Assembly: GCA_964465375.1 (NCBI GenBank) | Contig: CAYXIJ010000013.1 | Location: 1-64,000, forward strand | Length of the DNA: 64,000 bases | Reading direction: 5' to 3' | From: CAJWKT01 sp964465375 | Lineage (GTDB): Bacteria > Pseudomonadota > Gammaproteobacteria > Steroidobacterales > Rariloculaceae | Shown here: piece after piece, positions 1-7,869 of the stretch | Layout of the letters: each line of letters opens with the position of its first letter | How positions within the stretch are numbered: position 1 is the stretch's first letter | Translations under genes and position numbers: made by a program | The notes under the pieces: model-generated | Told to the model about the DNA's origin: nothing | Seen by the model: the letters and a program-made list of their open reading frames with translations, nothing else | The model's database searches: none

Positions 1-221
1 TTGATGCTCTTAGGGTCATACCTGACTTGGAGGCTATATGGCAGCTACACCGCGCACTGGGCCTTGACGATCATCACAATACAAATGCCCAAATGACGGC
101 CAATCTTACGGAGGAGAATGACGCAGGATATTGGATTAAGGCGGTCGTTCAAGAAGATGGTGCGCGCTATGAGTTGATGAATCAGAGAAACCAGTTTTCT
201 CGATCCTATATGAGCAAATGA
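1..221 (+). CDS. C-terminal end of an unrecognised protein (5' truncated by window edge)
   Basis: The frame is open from the first complete codon at position 3 and closes at the TGA at 219-221, giving about 72 residues. There is no convincing start inside the window: the nearest candidates are a TTG at 27 and internal Met codons, none with a Shine-Dalgarno. The gene therefore most likely enters from the left. The fragment is soluble, charged and moderately acidic (H-H-N-T-N near the middle, E-E-N-D-A-G later) and has no membrane segment. I recognise no family, and the fragment is too short for a functional call. It lies 69 bases upstream of an alpha/beta hydrolase on the same strand and may share a transcript with it. 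Confidence 0.5.
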   Translation, partial: DALRVIPDLEAIWQLHRALGLDDHHNTNAQMTANLTEENDAGYWIKAVVQEDGARYELMNQRNQFSRSYMSK

Positions 222-290
222 ACCCGGCAAATTATTTTTCAATCCTGTGGCCAGGCAAATCAGTAAAAGTTTTTGTGCTACGCTGAAAAA

Positions 291-1001
291 ATGTCCACGT
301 TAGTACTTGTACATGGTATGTCCCTTGGGGGCTGGTGTTGGAATCGGGTTGTAGGGCCTCTCAGGAAGGCTGGCCATGATGTTCATACACCCACGTTAAC
401 GGGTTTGGGTGATCGTAGTCATCTGCTCAACCGCAAGATTAATTTGGAGACTCATATCGAAGATGTCGTTAATTTAATGAAATGGGAAGACTTAACGGAT
501 GTCATCTTAGTGGGCCATAGCTACGGTGGTGCAGTTGTCACCGGCGTAGCCGATCGAGAAATCCAAAGGATACATAAGTTAGTGTACTTAGATGCTTTCA
601 TACCAAAAAATGGCGAGTCCGTCATGGATTTGCAACCTCCGCACCGAGTGGCGTATTACAAAGATGTGGTTACGGAGAGGGGAAAGGGCTGGTTGGTGCC
701 CCCTAATCCTGCTGAACTCTACGGTGTGACTGACTCCAATGATCAGGCATGGGTTGACAATTATTCTGTCCCACACCCTTTTTTCACCCTGGATCAGGCA
801 TTAATACTTGAGAACCAGACAGAAGAGCGACCGTATTCAAATGTTTTTATTTGGGCCTCCAATTTTACGCCTAGCCCGTTCGTTCAATTTGCCCAGAGGT
901 GTCGAAGTGACCCTGCTTGGGACTATTATGAGGTTCCGTCTGGCCACATGGTCATGATGTCAAATGCTGAAGACCTGGTAAATATTCTCGACGGTCTTTA
1001 G
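291..1001 (+). CDS. alpha/beta-fold hydrolase (methylesterase/salicylate-binding esterase-like)
   Basis: A 236-residue soluble alpha/beta hydrolase of the small EstC/methylesterase-like group. LVLVHGM near the N-terminus forms the oxyanion strand-loop, GHSYGG carries the nucleophilic Ser after beta-strand 5, and S-G-H-M near the C-terminus supplies the catalytic His. There is no signal peptide, so it acts in the cytoplasm. The frame opens upstream with a TTG at 273, but the ATG at 291 puts the first strand right at the N-terminus as is normal for the family, so I use 291. Likely reaction: hydrolysis of a small ester or related bond; substrate unknown. It is convergent with the MBL-fold gene that ends 39 bases downstream. 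Confidence 0.85.
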   Translation: MSTLVLVHGMSLGGWCWNRVVGPLRKAGHDVHTPTLTGLGDRSHLLNRKINLETHIEDVVNLMKWEDLTDVILVGHSYGGAVVTGVADREIQRIHKLVYLDAFIPKNGESVMDLQPPHRVAYYKDVVTERGKGWLVPPNPAELYGVTDSNDQAWVDNYSVPHPFFTLDQALILENQTEERPYSNVFIWASNFTPSPFVQFAQRCRSDPAWDYYEVPSGHMVMMSNAEDLVNILDGL

Positions 1002-1028
1002 CAGATTCGGGGTACTTTGTATGTCTCT

Positions 1029-1046
1029 CCCCTAGAGTTTTAGGGG
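1029..1046. terminator. Hairpin between convergent genes
   Basis: Perfect inverted repeat CCCCTA / TAGGGG with a 6-base loop, lying between the end of the hydrolase gene and overlapping the stop codon of the convergent MBL gene. There is no clear U-tract, so this is a possible bidirectional terminator only. Confidence 0.3.
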
Positions 1047-2047
1047 CGATATCGGTGTATTTGCACTGTTTCCCCAATCTCTAGCCTCATTAAGTCTTCC
1101 CCGACCTGAAGGGGCCCTAAGTAATTTTTTCGGGTGCGCTCAATGAGTTCCTCCAGCGTAACTTCGGGTACATCGGGTCCACTCAAGAGGACAAAATGTG
1201 TGTACACGGCCAGCTTCGGAGTGGACCGAGAAAATACGATTCCAGCTTCTTCCGGTGTAGTGTGGTGATCGAGGATCAGTTGAATTCTTTCATCAAAGCT
1301 GATCAATTCTGGGTGTGCAGCGGCTACTTCGTGAATCAGAACGTCGGTACCCCGTGCCATTTCAATGAGATTTTCATCAAACCGTGTGTCTCCGGAGATC
1401 ACTACTGATCTTCCCTCGTAATCAACACGATACCCGTAGGAGGGTTTTATGAGCTCACCATGATCGACGGCAAAGGCAGTCACAATAAGGCCTTGTTCGT
1501 TGAAAATCACGCCATTCCCAGAGAATTCCTTGACATCAAATTTCACCCCATCTTCTGGAAGTTTCTCGTCTGCGATACGAATCTGAATATTCGGTTCGAA
1601 AGCTTGCCTCATTCCTTCGAGAATGCCCTGAATGCCCTTTGGTCCATAGACGCGAAACGGGGTTGTGCGCCGTCCGAAAGGTGGGGGTAGCCAGCCCGTT
1701 AACCAAAGGTCGGGAATTCCGATAAGATGATCTGAATGAAAGTGCGTTATAAAAACCCCGTCTATTTCTCGGAGGGGTATGTTCAGTTGGGCCCACAAGC
1801 GCTGAGTTGTGCCGCGACCAACATCAAAGAGTAGGCGTTTGCCCCCTGCTTCTACCAAAGTAGATGGCCCAAAGCGGTCAATGCGCGGTGAGGGCGTTCC
1901 GGTGCCGATGAGAGTCACATTTATAATTTGTGACTGAGCAACCAAGGGTATCAAGCAGAAGAGGAAGCAGATACTTACGGTTATACCGTAGACGCTCGTC
2001 TTATTAATGAATGAAAGGGACGTGGCTAATGAAATTTTGAAGGACAT
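1040..2047 (-). CDS. Exported metallo-beta-lactamase-fold hydrolase (arylsulfatase AtsA / RNase Z-like)
   Basis: Zn-dependent hydrolase of the RNase Z/AtsA-type MBL superfamily. The signature T-H-F-H-S-D-H is intact, followed by the later ligands in S-G-D-T-R, the I-H-E-V-A loop, D-H-H-T-T and Y-T-H-F. A hydrophobic segment ending in V-A-Q-S-Q looks like a cleavable signal peptide, so it is probably periplasmic. The frame extends to 2131, but that start would overlap the divergent gene at 2123. The ATG at 2047 begins the protein just before the signal peptide and leaves a 75-base divergent promoter space, so I prefer it (335 residues). Substrate cannot be deduced; sulfate, phosphodiester or lactone hydrolysis are all possible in this group. 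Confidence 0.8.
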   Translation of the reverse strand: MSFKISLATSLSFINKTSVYGITVSICFLFCLIPLVAQSQIINVTLIGTGTPSPRIDRFGPSTLVEAGGKRLLFDVGRGTTQRLWAQLNIPLREIDGVFITHFHSDHLIGIPDLWLTGWLPPPFGRRTTPFRVYGPKGIQGILEGMRQAFEPNIQIRIADEKLPEDGVKFDVKEFSGNGVIFNEQGLIVTAFAVDHGELIKPSYGYRVDYEGRSVVISGDTRFDENLIEMARGTDVLIHEVAAAHPELISFDERIQLILDHHTTPEEAGIVFSRSTPKLAVYTHFVLLSGPDVPEVTLEELIERTRKNYLGPLQVGEDLMRLEIGETVQIHRYRP

Positions 2048-2122
2048 AAAACTAATTACCTTTTGTCTTTGTTCTTGTGAGCGTATTCTACGAAACAATG
2101 ATTTTAACTGGAGAGTGTAGCA

Positions 2123-3607
2123 ATGGGACATAGTTTGTCGTATCCATCCATATTAGCTGCGGTTGCTTTTACCGGATTTCTTTCAAATGCTGATGTCTTG
2201 GCTCAAGAGGCGGAAGAAAGTCATAACGTTCGCCTACTGGGCCACAATGACCTGCAGGCTCGATCGGCCTACCATCCGGTCATTCAGCGGCAAATGATAG
2301 ATGGCACAGAGAGATGGATTGCTTATGTGGGTCATCACGGCGGGCAGGCGCTGAATCCCTTGAGCGGCAATATGGAAAAGAATGGTACTTCTGTGGTTGA
2401 TGTTACGGACCCAGAGCGCCCTGTCTATTTGCAGCACATCGAGGCCAGCTACGGCACTTCCGGGGCCCAGATGGTAAGAGTCTGCAGTGGAGCGGAGTTA
2501 CCTGGGGGGGACCCCAGCAAGTCATACCTGTTGCGTGCTAATGGGGGTCGAAGTCCGGAGGGTGGGAATGTTTCTCATCAGGTGTTTGATGTTACGGATC
2601 CGGGGGCACCTGCGTTGCTGGCAGTTGTGTCGGAGGGTCTTGTGGATACCCATAAGAGTTGGTGGGAGTGTGACACGGGTATCGCATACATAGTATCCGG
2701 GGTACCCGGGTGGCGCGTTGATCGTATGACCCAGATTTTTGACTTGGGCGATCCTTCCAATCCCAGATTCATCCGCAATTTCGGGTTGCCGGGACAGCAG
2801 CCAGGTTCTGATGGTGAGATACCGGTTGAGCTTCATGGGTGTATTTCGGTAGTAGAAGCAAACCGTGTGTACTGCGGGCAGGGCACAAACAGCCACGGAA
2901 TTCTGGCGATCTTGGATCGAAATAAGTTAATTACAGATATGCTTGTAGATCCAGAGAATCCAACTGCAAAGGAATTAGAGGCTGCAGTAATTAGTCAGCT
3001 CCGATTGCCTGATTTCATGGGCGCCCATACTAGTTTTCCAATCTTGGGTATGCGGCCAGAAGAATTTAGTAATGATCAGGAATTTAAGGTACGCGATGTT
3101 GTAGTTATTGTGAACGAATCTTTGCGAAATGAATGTACGGAAGAGGCTCGTCAGATGGTGTATTTTGTGGACATTACCGACGAAATGCATCCGTGGCCCA
3201 TATCGACTTATAACGTATCGGACAGTTCAGGTGACTTCTGTCTACGCGGTGGGCGCTTTGGTGCTCATGGCTCTAATGAAAGTTTTACCCCAATATTCTA
3301 TAGACAGCTGATTTTCGTTTCTTGGTTTAACGCCGGTATGCGTGTAGTAGACATTCGTGATCCATTCAATCCAAAAGAGATCGGCTATTACATTCCTGCG
3401 ATTACGGAAAATACGGATGAGCGTTGCGTTACTATCGCTGACGAGAGTCGCTGTAAAATAGCAATTCAAACGAATAACCTGGAGGTCGATGATCGTGGAT
3501 ACATATATTTGGTTGATCGCGCGAACACTGGTATGCATATCGTCGAACTCACGGGTGACGCTAGGGAGGCTGCTGATTTTTCTGTTGGGCTCGCTAGTGG
3601 AAATTAA
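2123..3607 (+). CDS. Exported LVIVD-repeat beta-propeller protein
   Basis: A 494-residue protein with an N-terminal signal peptide (cleavage near V-L-A-Q) and repeated motifs of the LVIVD type: V-V-D-V-T-D-P-E-R-P-V-Y-L, V-F-D-V-T-D-P-G-A-P, I-F-D-L-G-D-P-S-N-P, V-V-D-I-R-D-P-F-N-P and F-V-D-I-T-D-E-M. These make blades of a propeller. LVIVD proteins are surface or periplasmic and have no agreed catalytic function. Several Cys are present, as expected for disulfides in an exported protein. The ATG at 2123 follows a GGAG. A Tat-exported paralogue lies at 38848. The gene is divergent from the MBL gene and 24 bases upstream of the reductase gene, so it may be cotranscribed with it. Confidence 0.8.
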   Translation: MGHSLSYPSILAAVAFTGFLSNADVLAQEAEESHNVRLLGHNDLQARSAYHPVIQRQMIDGTERWIAYVGHHGGQALNPLSGNMEKNGTSVVDVTDPERPVYLQHIEASYGTSGAQMVRVCSGAELPGGDPSKSYLLRANGGRSPEGGNVSHQVFDVTDPGAPALLAVVSEGLVDTHKSWWECDTGIAYIVSGVPGWRVDRMTQIFDLGDPSNPRFIRNFGLPGQQPGSDGEIPVELHGCISVVEANRVYCGQGTNSHGILAILDRNKLITDMLVDPENPTAKELEAAVISQLRLPDFMGAHTSFPILGMRPEEFSNDQEFKVRDVVVIVNESLRNECTEEARQMVYFVDITDEMHPWPISTYNVSDSSGDFCLRGGRFGAHGSNESFTPIFYRQLIFVSWFNAGMRVVDIRDPFNPKEIGYYIPAITENTDERCVTIADESRCKIAIQTNNLEVDDRGYIYLVDRANTGMHIVELTGDAREAADFSVGLASGN

Positions 3608-3631
3608 AGAAAAATATTGATCGGAGTAGGT

Positions 3632-4552
3632 GTGCGGATTGCGATCATGGGCGCTGGAGCTGTAGGTGGATACTATGGCGCAAAATTAAAAGAGGCGGGT
3701 GAAGACGTTGTTTTTATAGCCCGAGGCTTACAGCTTGAGGCACTTAAATCCCGTGGTATACAGATTGTCAGCGACGGGAGCAGGGAAACAATAAGGCCGA
3801 TCAACGCTACGGACGATCCAAGATCAGTCGGTCCTATAGATATCATTCTTTTTTCGGTAAAGGCTTACGATACGAAGGTTGCTGCTAATGCATGTAAGCC
3901 CATGATGGGAGACAGTACCTACGTAGTAACCGTGCAGAATGGTGTGCAAAGTGTTGGTCTTATCTCGGATATTCTTGGGGCAGAGCGAGTACTTGGCGGC
4001 ACTACCTATTTTATAGCGAGCATAGAATCACCCGGGGTCATTCGACAGACTGGACCGTGGGCCCGTATTGAGTTTGCAGAACCGAGCGGCGAGAAAACTA
4101 ACCGTGCATTAGCCTTTGAGCAGATTTGCAGTGCTGCAGGGATCGACATCACATTATGCACCGATATGAATCTGCTTTTGTGGAGAAAATTTATCTTGCT
4201 TTCCGCAACCAGTGCCATGACAAGTATTACTCGCCAATCCATTGGTGTTATCCGCGACGATGAAGTTGGACGCGAGATTGCAGCAGAGTGTATTCGTGAA
4301 GCAGTTGCTGTTGGCCGAGCTTTGGGTGTGCCCTTGGAGGACGATATGCAAAAAGAAGTTTTCCACTATTTCGATACAGAGGTAGATCCTGGAGCAAAGA
4401 CCTCTATGCTAGTCGATCTAGAGAGAGGAAAGCCCTTGGAGTTGGAATATCTTTCGGGTGCCCTGCATCAGCTTGGCAGAGAGTTAGGAGTAGCAACACC
4501 CGTTCATTCTACCGTATACGCAGCACTTAGGCCGTTTTCTAAGGGTCTCTAA
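3632..4552 (+). CDS. 2-dehydropantoate 2-reductase family (PanE/ApbA-like) oxidoreductase
   Basis: NADP-dependent ketopantoate reductase fold. The N-terminal Rossmann motif G-A-G-A-V-G-G-Y-Y-G is at residues 7-16, the F-S-V-K-A-Y segment corresponds to the conserved catalytic-Lys region of the nucleotide domain, and the C-terminal helical domain has W-R-K-F and a later S-M-L-V-D-L-E-R-G-K-P-L-E motif with E-x-x-x-L-S-G, all typical of ApbA/PanE. The frame opens with TTG at 3617, but GTG at 3632 has a GGAG 5 bases upstream and starts directly before the Rossmann strand, so I use it (306 residues). Proteins of this family away from pan genes often reduce other 2-keto acids, so true pantothenate function is not established. 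Soluble and cytoplasmic. Confidence 0.85.
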   Translation: MRIAIMGAGAVGGYYGAKLKEAGEDVVFIARGLQLEALKSRGIQIVSDGSRETIRPINATDDPRSVGPIDIILFSVKAYDTKVAANACKPMMGDSTYVVTVQNGVQSVGLISDILGAERVLGGTTYFIASIESPGVIRQTGPWARIEFAEPSGEKTNRALAFEQICSAAGIDITLCTDMNLLLWRKFILLSATSAMTSITRQSIGVIRDDEVGREIAAECIREAVAVGRALGVPLEDDMQKEVFHYFDTEVDPGAKTSMLVDLERGKPLELEYLSGALHQLGRELGVATPVHSTVYAALRPFSKGL

Positions 4553-4587
4553 GAGTTCTCGCCTAATAAGAATCGAAAGTTTTCTCC

Positions 4588-5619
4588 CTATTCTTCGGGG
4601 AGTGAGCAGTTGTAAGATTTTCTTTGCTCGCCAGGTGTGTATTTCCAAAACATTTCCCAGAATGTAGTGCCTGCATAAGTTTCTGGGTCAGCAACCGATG
4701 CTGTCCAGTGGAGTCGGGTATCATTCTCGCTAAGGGTAAAATGCTCAACCATGGTTACCGCTGTACTTTGTGGCGTTCCAAGATCGTCAGCGTAGGGATA
4801 GCTAATCTGATTGGTATTGACAACCAATACCGTGTCTTCCCAGTGTCCTACCGAATATCCCATTGGTGCTGGTAGAGATTCCCCTTCATCATCTTGCGAA
4901 GACATGTAGATTGTCCGCAATCCATCCCATTCCTCCAGATATAGCGCAATGGATGTACCTTGATCGATGAATTCAAGCGGGTAGGGGTTTCGCATAGCAG
5001 ATGGTAGTCCAGGGGGTATACAGCTTAATGCTGGATCATCGGTCAGTGGATCGAAGGCCTCTCTAGCAGCCGCAGCTGCGGGTGTTAAGTCAAAATCTGG
5101 TAGGTCTCCGTAACCATCTAATTGCCAGACACGAAACAGCCCCCGTGGTTGCCCATTGCTTTCTTCGGCATTGGCGGCTGCACTATCTAGGATTCGACTT
5201 CTGCCACTAAGTCGAATTTCCTCACCCCCTGGTAATGTTAGGGCGTTTGCATACATTTGTCTTCGCCCCAGCCTCGACATTCTGCCTTCAACTTTGATTC
5301 GGTCTCCCACCTCGATCACACTTGATTCTATACCAGAGCGCTGTAGAGAATTTACAGACCCACTTTCTACTTCCCAGATATGTTCTTGGCCATTTTCTGT
5401 ACTTCGGACCCTAAAGCGTACGTGAGGATTTCGCCAGAAAAGGAATGTGACCTCACCCTCGATGTTTCCGATAGTTTCAAAATCGTAAAGGGCACTAGTT
5501 GCGTGGTGAGCAGGTAGATTAAAAGAGATAAATACCATCAATAAAAGAAATAAGATGGACGAACTTAATCGATAGAAAATTTTTGTCGACTTAGACTGTT
5601 TTTTTGTAATTTTATTCAT
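4588..5619 (-). CDS. N+C modular periplasmic protein: DUF6152-like domain fused to a two-Cys C module
   Basis: 343 residues. Residues about 15-38 are a signal peptide ending L-P-A before H-H-A-T-S. The N module follows with the conserved R-N-P-H-V about 30 residues after the His-His and the V-G-D-R-I-K-V-E-G turn. The C module (from about residue 165) has S-C-I-P-P-G-L-P, the P-Y-P-L-E-F-I-D-Q-G stretch, G-Y-S-V-G-H-W-E-D-T-L-V-V-N, and a terminal Y-N-C-S-L-P. The early and late Cys are conserved in all C modules of this window. Its function is unknown; it is exported. One of five N+C fusions here, it is convergent with the PanE-like gene. The name DUF6152 is my family assignment from the A-H-H...N-P-H pattern. 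Confidence 0.75.
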   Translation of the reverse strand: MNKITKKQSKSTKIFYRLSSSILFLLLMVFISFNLPAHHATSALYDFETIGNIEGEVTFLFWRNPHVRFRVRSTENGQEHIWEVESGSVNSLQRSGIESSVIEVGDRIKVEGRMSRLGRRQMYANALTLPGGEEIRLSGRSRILDSAAANAEESNGQPRGLFRVWQLDGYGDLPDFDLTPAAAAAREAFDPLTDDPALSCIPPGLPSAMRNPYPLEFIDQGTSIALYLEEWDGLRTIYMSSQDDEGESLPAPMGYSVGHWEDTVLVVNTNQISYPYADDLGTPQSTAVTMVEHFTLSENDTRLHWTASVADPETYAGTTFWEMFWKYTPGEQRKSYNCSLPEE

Positions 5620-5680
5620 TATGCGGTGTTAACCTCCAGTGGCTTGTGTGATTGAGGTCTTCCAGAAATTGCATTGACTA

Positions 5681-5821
5681 TCATAATACCATCCCATCGA
5701 CTTGAAAACCTTCAGAAAATTTGGCACGCCCATTTACCTTTCCCCGCACGTCAGATGGAACAAAATCCTTTCCAAGTATGAGTACGCCATTCCAATTCCT
5801 CCAGTGTCGAGTGTTTAGGTG
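5681..5821 (-). pseudogene. Remnant of a xanthine dehydrogenase-type molybdenum hydroxylase large subunit
   Basis: Between two minus-strand genes, the minus strand encodes a short open stretch ending at the TGA at 5681-5683. Its middle reads L-I-L-G-K-D-F-V-P-S-D-V-R-G-K-V-N-G-R-A, then K-F-S-E-G-F-Q-V-D-G-M-V-L and the stop. This resembles the start of the alpha/beta-hammerhead domain of xanthine dehydrogenase / isoquinoline oxidoreductase molybdopterin subunits (G-K-x-x-x-x-x-D-x-x-x-K-V-x-G-x-A-x-Y ... G-M-L). No start codon, no molybdopterin domain and no further homologous frame are visible, so it would be a fragment of a gene otherwise deleted. The family match is from memory of the pattern and needs a search. 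Confidence 0.4.
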
Positions 5822-5834
5822 GCGTAAATCATTG

Positions 5835-5857
5835 TTAATACTTAAAGAAAGTATTAA
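5835..5857 (-). terminator. Hairpin downstream of the TAXI protein gene
   Basis: A 9-bp perfect stem (TTAATACTT / AAGTATTAA) with a 5-base loop, 7 bases beyond the stop codon of the minus-strand TAXI gene. It is AT-only and lacks a downstream U-run on the minus strand, so it is a weak terminator call. Confidence 0.35.
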
Positions 5858-5863
5858 CTGTAG

Positions 5864-6874
5864 CTATTTCACAATTCTGGTATTGAGCAGCATTGCCTGA
5901 TCGTTTTCAAGTTTAGCGTTCCATAGGCCCTTTTCCAGAAAATATCGAATAACACTATCGTGAAAAGGAAGGCTGAAATTTTTCAGGGTTCCTTCGGCAG
6001 TCCATTCCGCTGCACTGCCAATATAAGCCGCTAGTTCCTGATTATGATCGAACAGAGTTTTGGCTACCTCATATACCATTTCGTCTTCTAAATCTGCTCT
6101 AACTGTCAATAAGGTGTCAATGGAAAATGTCGGGATATCTTTTTCCTGATTAAGGAAAGTTTGTTTTTTTATGGTGCTACCATGAATTGTTTTGGGAAGG
6201 TTTCCTAGGATTTCATCTCTTTTGCTTTCAGGAATGTAAAGAAACTCAATAATTTCATTGTTCAGAGCTTGCTGAACAAGCGCGTTTCTATTTGAGAAAG
6301 GAAAAAGTACTGCATCCACACTTCCAACTTGGAGCGCCTTAAGTGCTTCCGAAGAGTTAGTGGTGGATACGATATTAATTTGGTCTTTTGGTAATTGGTA
6401 GATCGAGATAAGGCTGTCCATAATCATTCGCATATCTGGGTTGGAAGGCCGTTCTCCAACGATGGTGCGCCCAACAAAATCGTAAGGGGATGTGATCCCA
6501 GATCCTTTCCTGGTTAAAAAATGGCGGTGCGTGACCTGACCCTTCATAACAACTCTTAGATCTATTGGGCTGGCAAACTCGTTGAGTCCATAAAATCCTG
6601 AATAGGCAGCAAATGAGTTGGCAATAGCAAAATCTATTCTTCCGTTCCCTAGAGCAAAGATATTGGGTGCCGATCCTCCAACTGCCTGCACGGTCGAATT
6701 GATTTGCGCATATTCGTGGACTATCTCAGAGGCTGCAACGGCCAGGGTGTAGTAGCTGCTGCCAATGCTAGATGTACCAATTCGGATGGCATCTTGATCC
6801 GAGGTGTCGCACGCTACCATTATTGTGAGCAGTACCGTGACTATTATTAGAGTTAGTTGTTTGTAGTATTTCAC
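5864..6874 (-). CDS. TAXI-family TRAP transporter solute-binding lipoprotein
   Basis: 336 residues. The N-terminus has a hydrophobic signal ending in the lipobox M-V-A-C, so the mature protein is probably a lipid-anchored periplasmic receptor. The mature start I-R-I-G-T-S-S-I-G-S-S-Y-Y and the A-V-G-G-S-A-P-N-I...G-R-I-D-F-A-I-A-N-S pattern are typical of TAXI (TRAP-associated extracytoplasmic immunogenic) proteins, which hand small organic ligands, often glutamate-like or carboxylic acids, to a fused TRAP permease. No DctQM-like permease sits next to it; the nearest TRAP permease (7870-9756) belongs to a DctP-type system. It is therefore an orphan receptor or works with a distant permease. 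Confidence 0.85.
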   Translation of the reverse strand: MKYYKQLTLIIVTVLLTIMVACDTSDQDAIRIGTSSIGSSYYTLAVAASEIVHEYAQINSTVQAVGGSAPNIFALGNGRIDFAIANSFAAYSGFYGLNEFASPIDLRVVMKGQVTHRHFLTRKGSGITSPYDFVGRTIVGERPSNPDMRMIMDSLISIYQLPKDQINIVSTTNSSEALKALQVGSVDAVLFPFSNRNALVQQALNNEIIEFLYIPESKRDEILGNLPKTIHGSTIKKQTFLNQEKDIPTFSIDTLLTVRADLEDEMVYEVAKTLFDHNQELAAYIGSAAEWTAEGTLKNFSLPFHDSVIRYFLEKGLWNAKLENDQAMLLNTRIVK

Positions 6875-7048
6875 CCTTGCAGGATCCTCAGTCTAAAGCT
6901 TTCTTAAGTTCCATTTGAAGTACAAGATAGCATGACACGATAGGTCTATGGTGATCCGATACGAAGTGAGAAGGATGGCTTAGGTCTTGATCTCTATTTA
7001 CCCCCTTGTTGACTAGGGTTTTTAATGAAAACGTTCATGAAGGAAAAT

Positions 7049-7303
7049 ATGAGAGGAAAAACCTTAATATTAATCATGTTTTTTATGAAAATTGGCTTGG
7101 TTTCAGCCCATCATGATCTCGGTATGAGTTATTTTGATTATGAAGAAAGCCTAGTTGAAATTTTCAACACGCTAACATGAGGGTTTTTGTACTATCAGAT
7201 GGCACCCTTGTCTAGGGACTGCGGTTCAAGAATCTTTTGCAGAAAGGAGTATTATGAGACTTGTGAGGTTATTGAGCAGTCATCGGGTAATGAGTGGCTT
7301 TGA
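7049..7303 (+). pseudogene. Decayed DUF6152-like gene (tandem duplicate of the next gene)
   Basis: From an ATG at 7049 with AAGG upstream, a 43-residue frame gives a signal peptide, then L-V-S-A-H-H-D and Y-F-D-Y-E-E-S, and stops at 7178-7180. Immediately after, in other frames, come V-F-V-L-S-D-G-T-L-V, a one-base insertion, R-D-C-G-S-R-I-F, K-E-Y-Y-E-T-C-E and a TGA at 7301-7303. These match the start and the end of the next gene (V-R-V-P-D-G-T-L-V-R-D-C-G, T-E-Y-Y-A-T-C-E). The middle, including the conserved N-P-H, is deleted. The copy is therefore an internally deleted, frameshifted tandem duplicate. The 174 bases upstream (6875-7048) hold no gene that I can see. Confidence 0.7.
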
Positions 7304-7315
7304 GAGGTGTGCGTA

Positions 7316-7804
7316 ATGGTTGTGAGGCTACATACGTTTTTTTTCTTAGGGATGTTAAGTGGCTTATCGAGTTTTGTTTTGGCTCATCACTCGGTACCAA
7401 CGAACTACGATATGGAAGATGTATCTGAGCTAACTGGTGTTATAAAGGAAGTGGATATTCGAAATCCTCACTCGTTAGTGATTTTGGATGTAATTAACTC
7501 GGATGATACGGTCACTGAATGGTTGATCGAATGGAATGATGGTAATGCACTTCGTCGTCGGGGAGTGGCTATCCAAAAAGTAAAGCCCGGTGATATCGTT
7601 ACGATGAACGTGCTTAGCCATAGGCGCGTGGAGCATGTCGCATACTTAAGAGATGTGCGTGTACCGGATGGCACTCTCGTTAGGGATTGCGGTGCAGGCA
7701 TTTACCGTGGAACTGAGTACTACGCAACTTGTGAAGATGCGGAGGGTGCGGCAGTAGATGACATCGCTCAGTTTAATGATACGTCTACTTCACCTGATGA
7801 ATAA
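7316..7804 (+). CDS. N-module (DUF6152-like) periplasmic protein with a Cys-containing tail
   Basis: 162 residues from the ATG at 7316, which has GAGAGG 9 bases upstream (the frame also offers a GTG at 7307). The signal peptide ends V-L-A, followed by H-H-S-V-P-T-N-Y-D, then I-R-N-P-H-S at about residue 50 of the protein. This is the N module without a C module. Unlike the other N-only proteins here it has an extra C-terminal segment with D-G-T-L-V-R-D-C-G and Y-Y-A-T-C-E, giving a Cys pair of its own, and an acidic Ser/Thr-rich end. Exported, function unknown. The intact sister of the wreck directly upstream. Confidence 0.75.
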   Translation: MVVRLHTFFFLGMLSGLSSFVLAHHSVPTNYDMEDVSELTGVIKEVDIRNPHSLVILDVINSDDTVTEWLIEWNDGNALRRRGVAIQKVKPGDIVTMNVLSHRRVEHVAYLRDVRVPDGTLVRDCGAGIYRGTEYYATCEDAEGAAVDDIAQFNDTSTSPDE

Positions 7805-7869
7805 GATACCAGACTAGATTTAATGGGCGTCTGATAAATTTTTTAAGTGCCCTTAAACAGAATAGCTCA

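Noticed and set aside
219..221. TGA at the end of the leftmost partial gene as another selenocysteine codon
   Set aside because: The frame closes 14 codons later at TAA without any recognisable motif, and no redox residue would be expected here.
1460..1690. Open frames on the opposite strand of known genes (for example inside the MBL-fold gene)
   Set aside because: These follow the codon structure of the real gene on the other strand and carry no start site or motif of their own.
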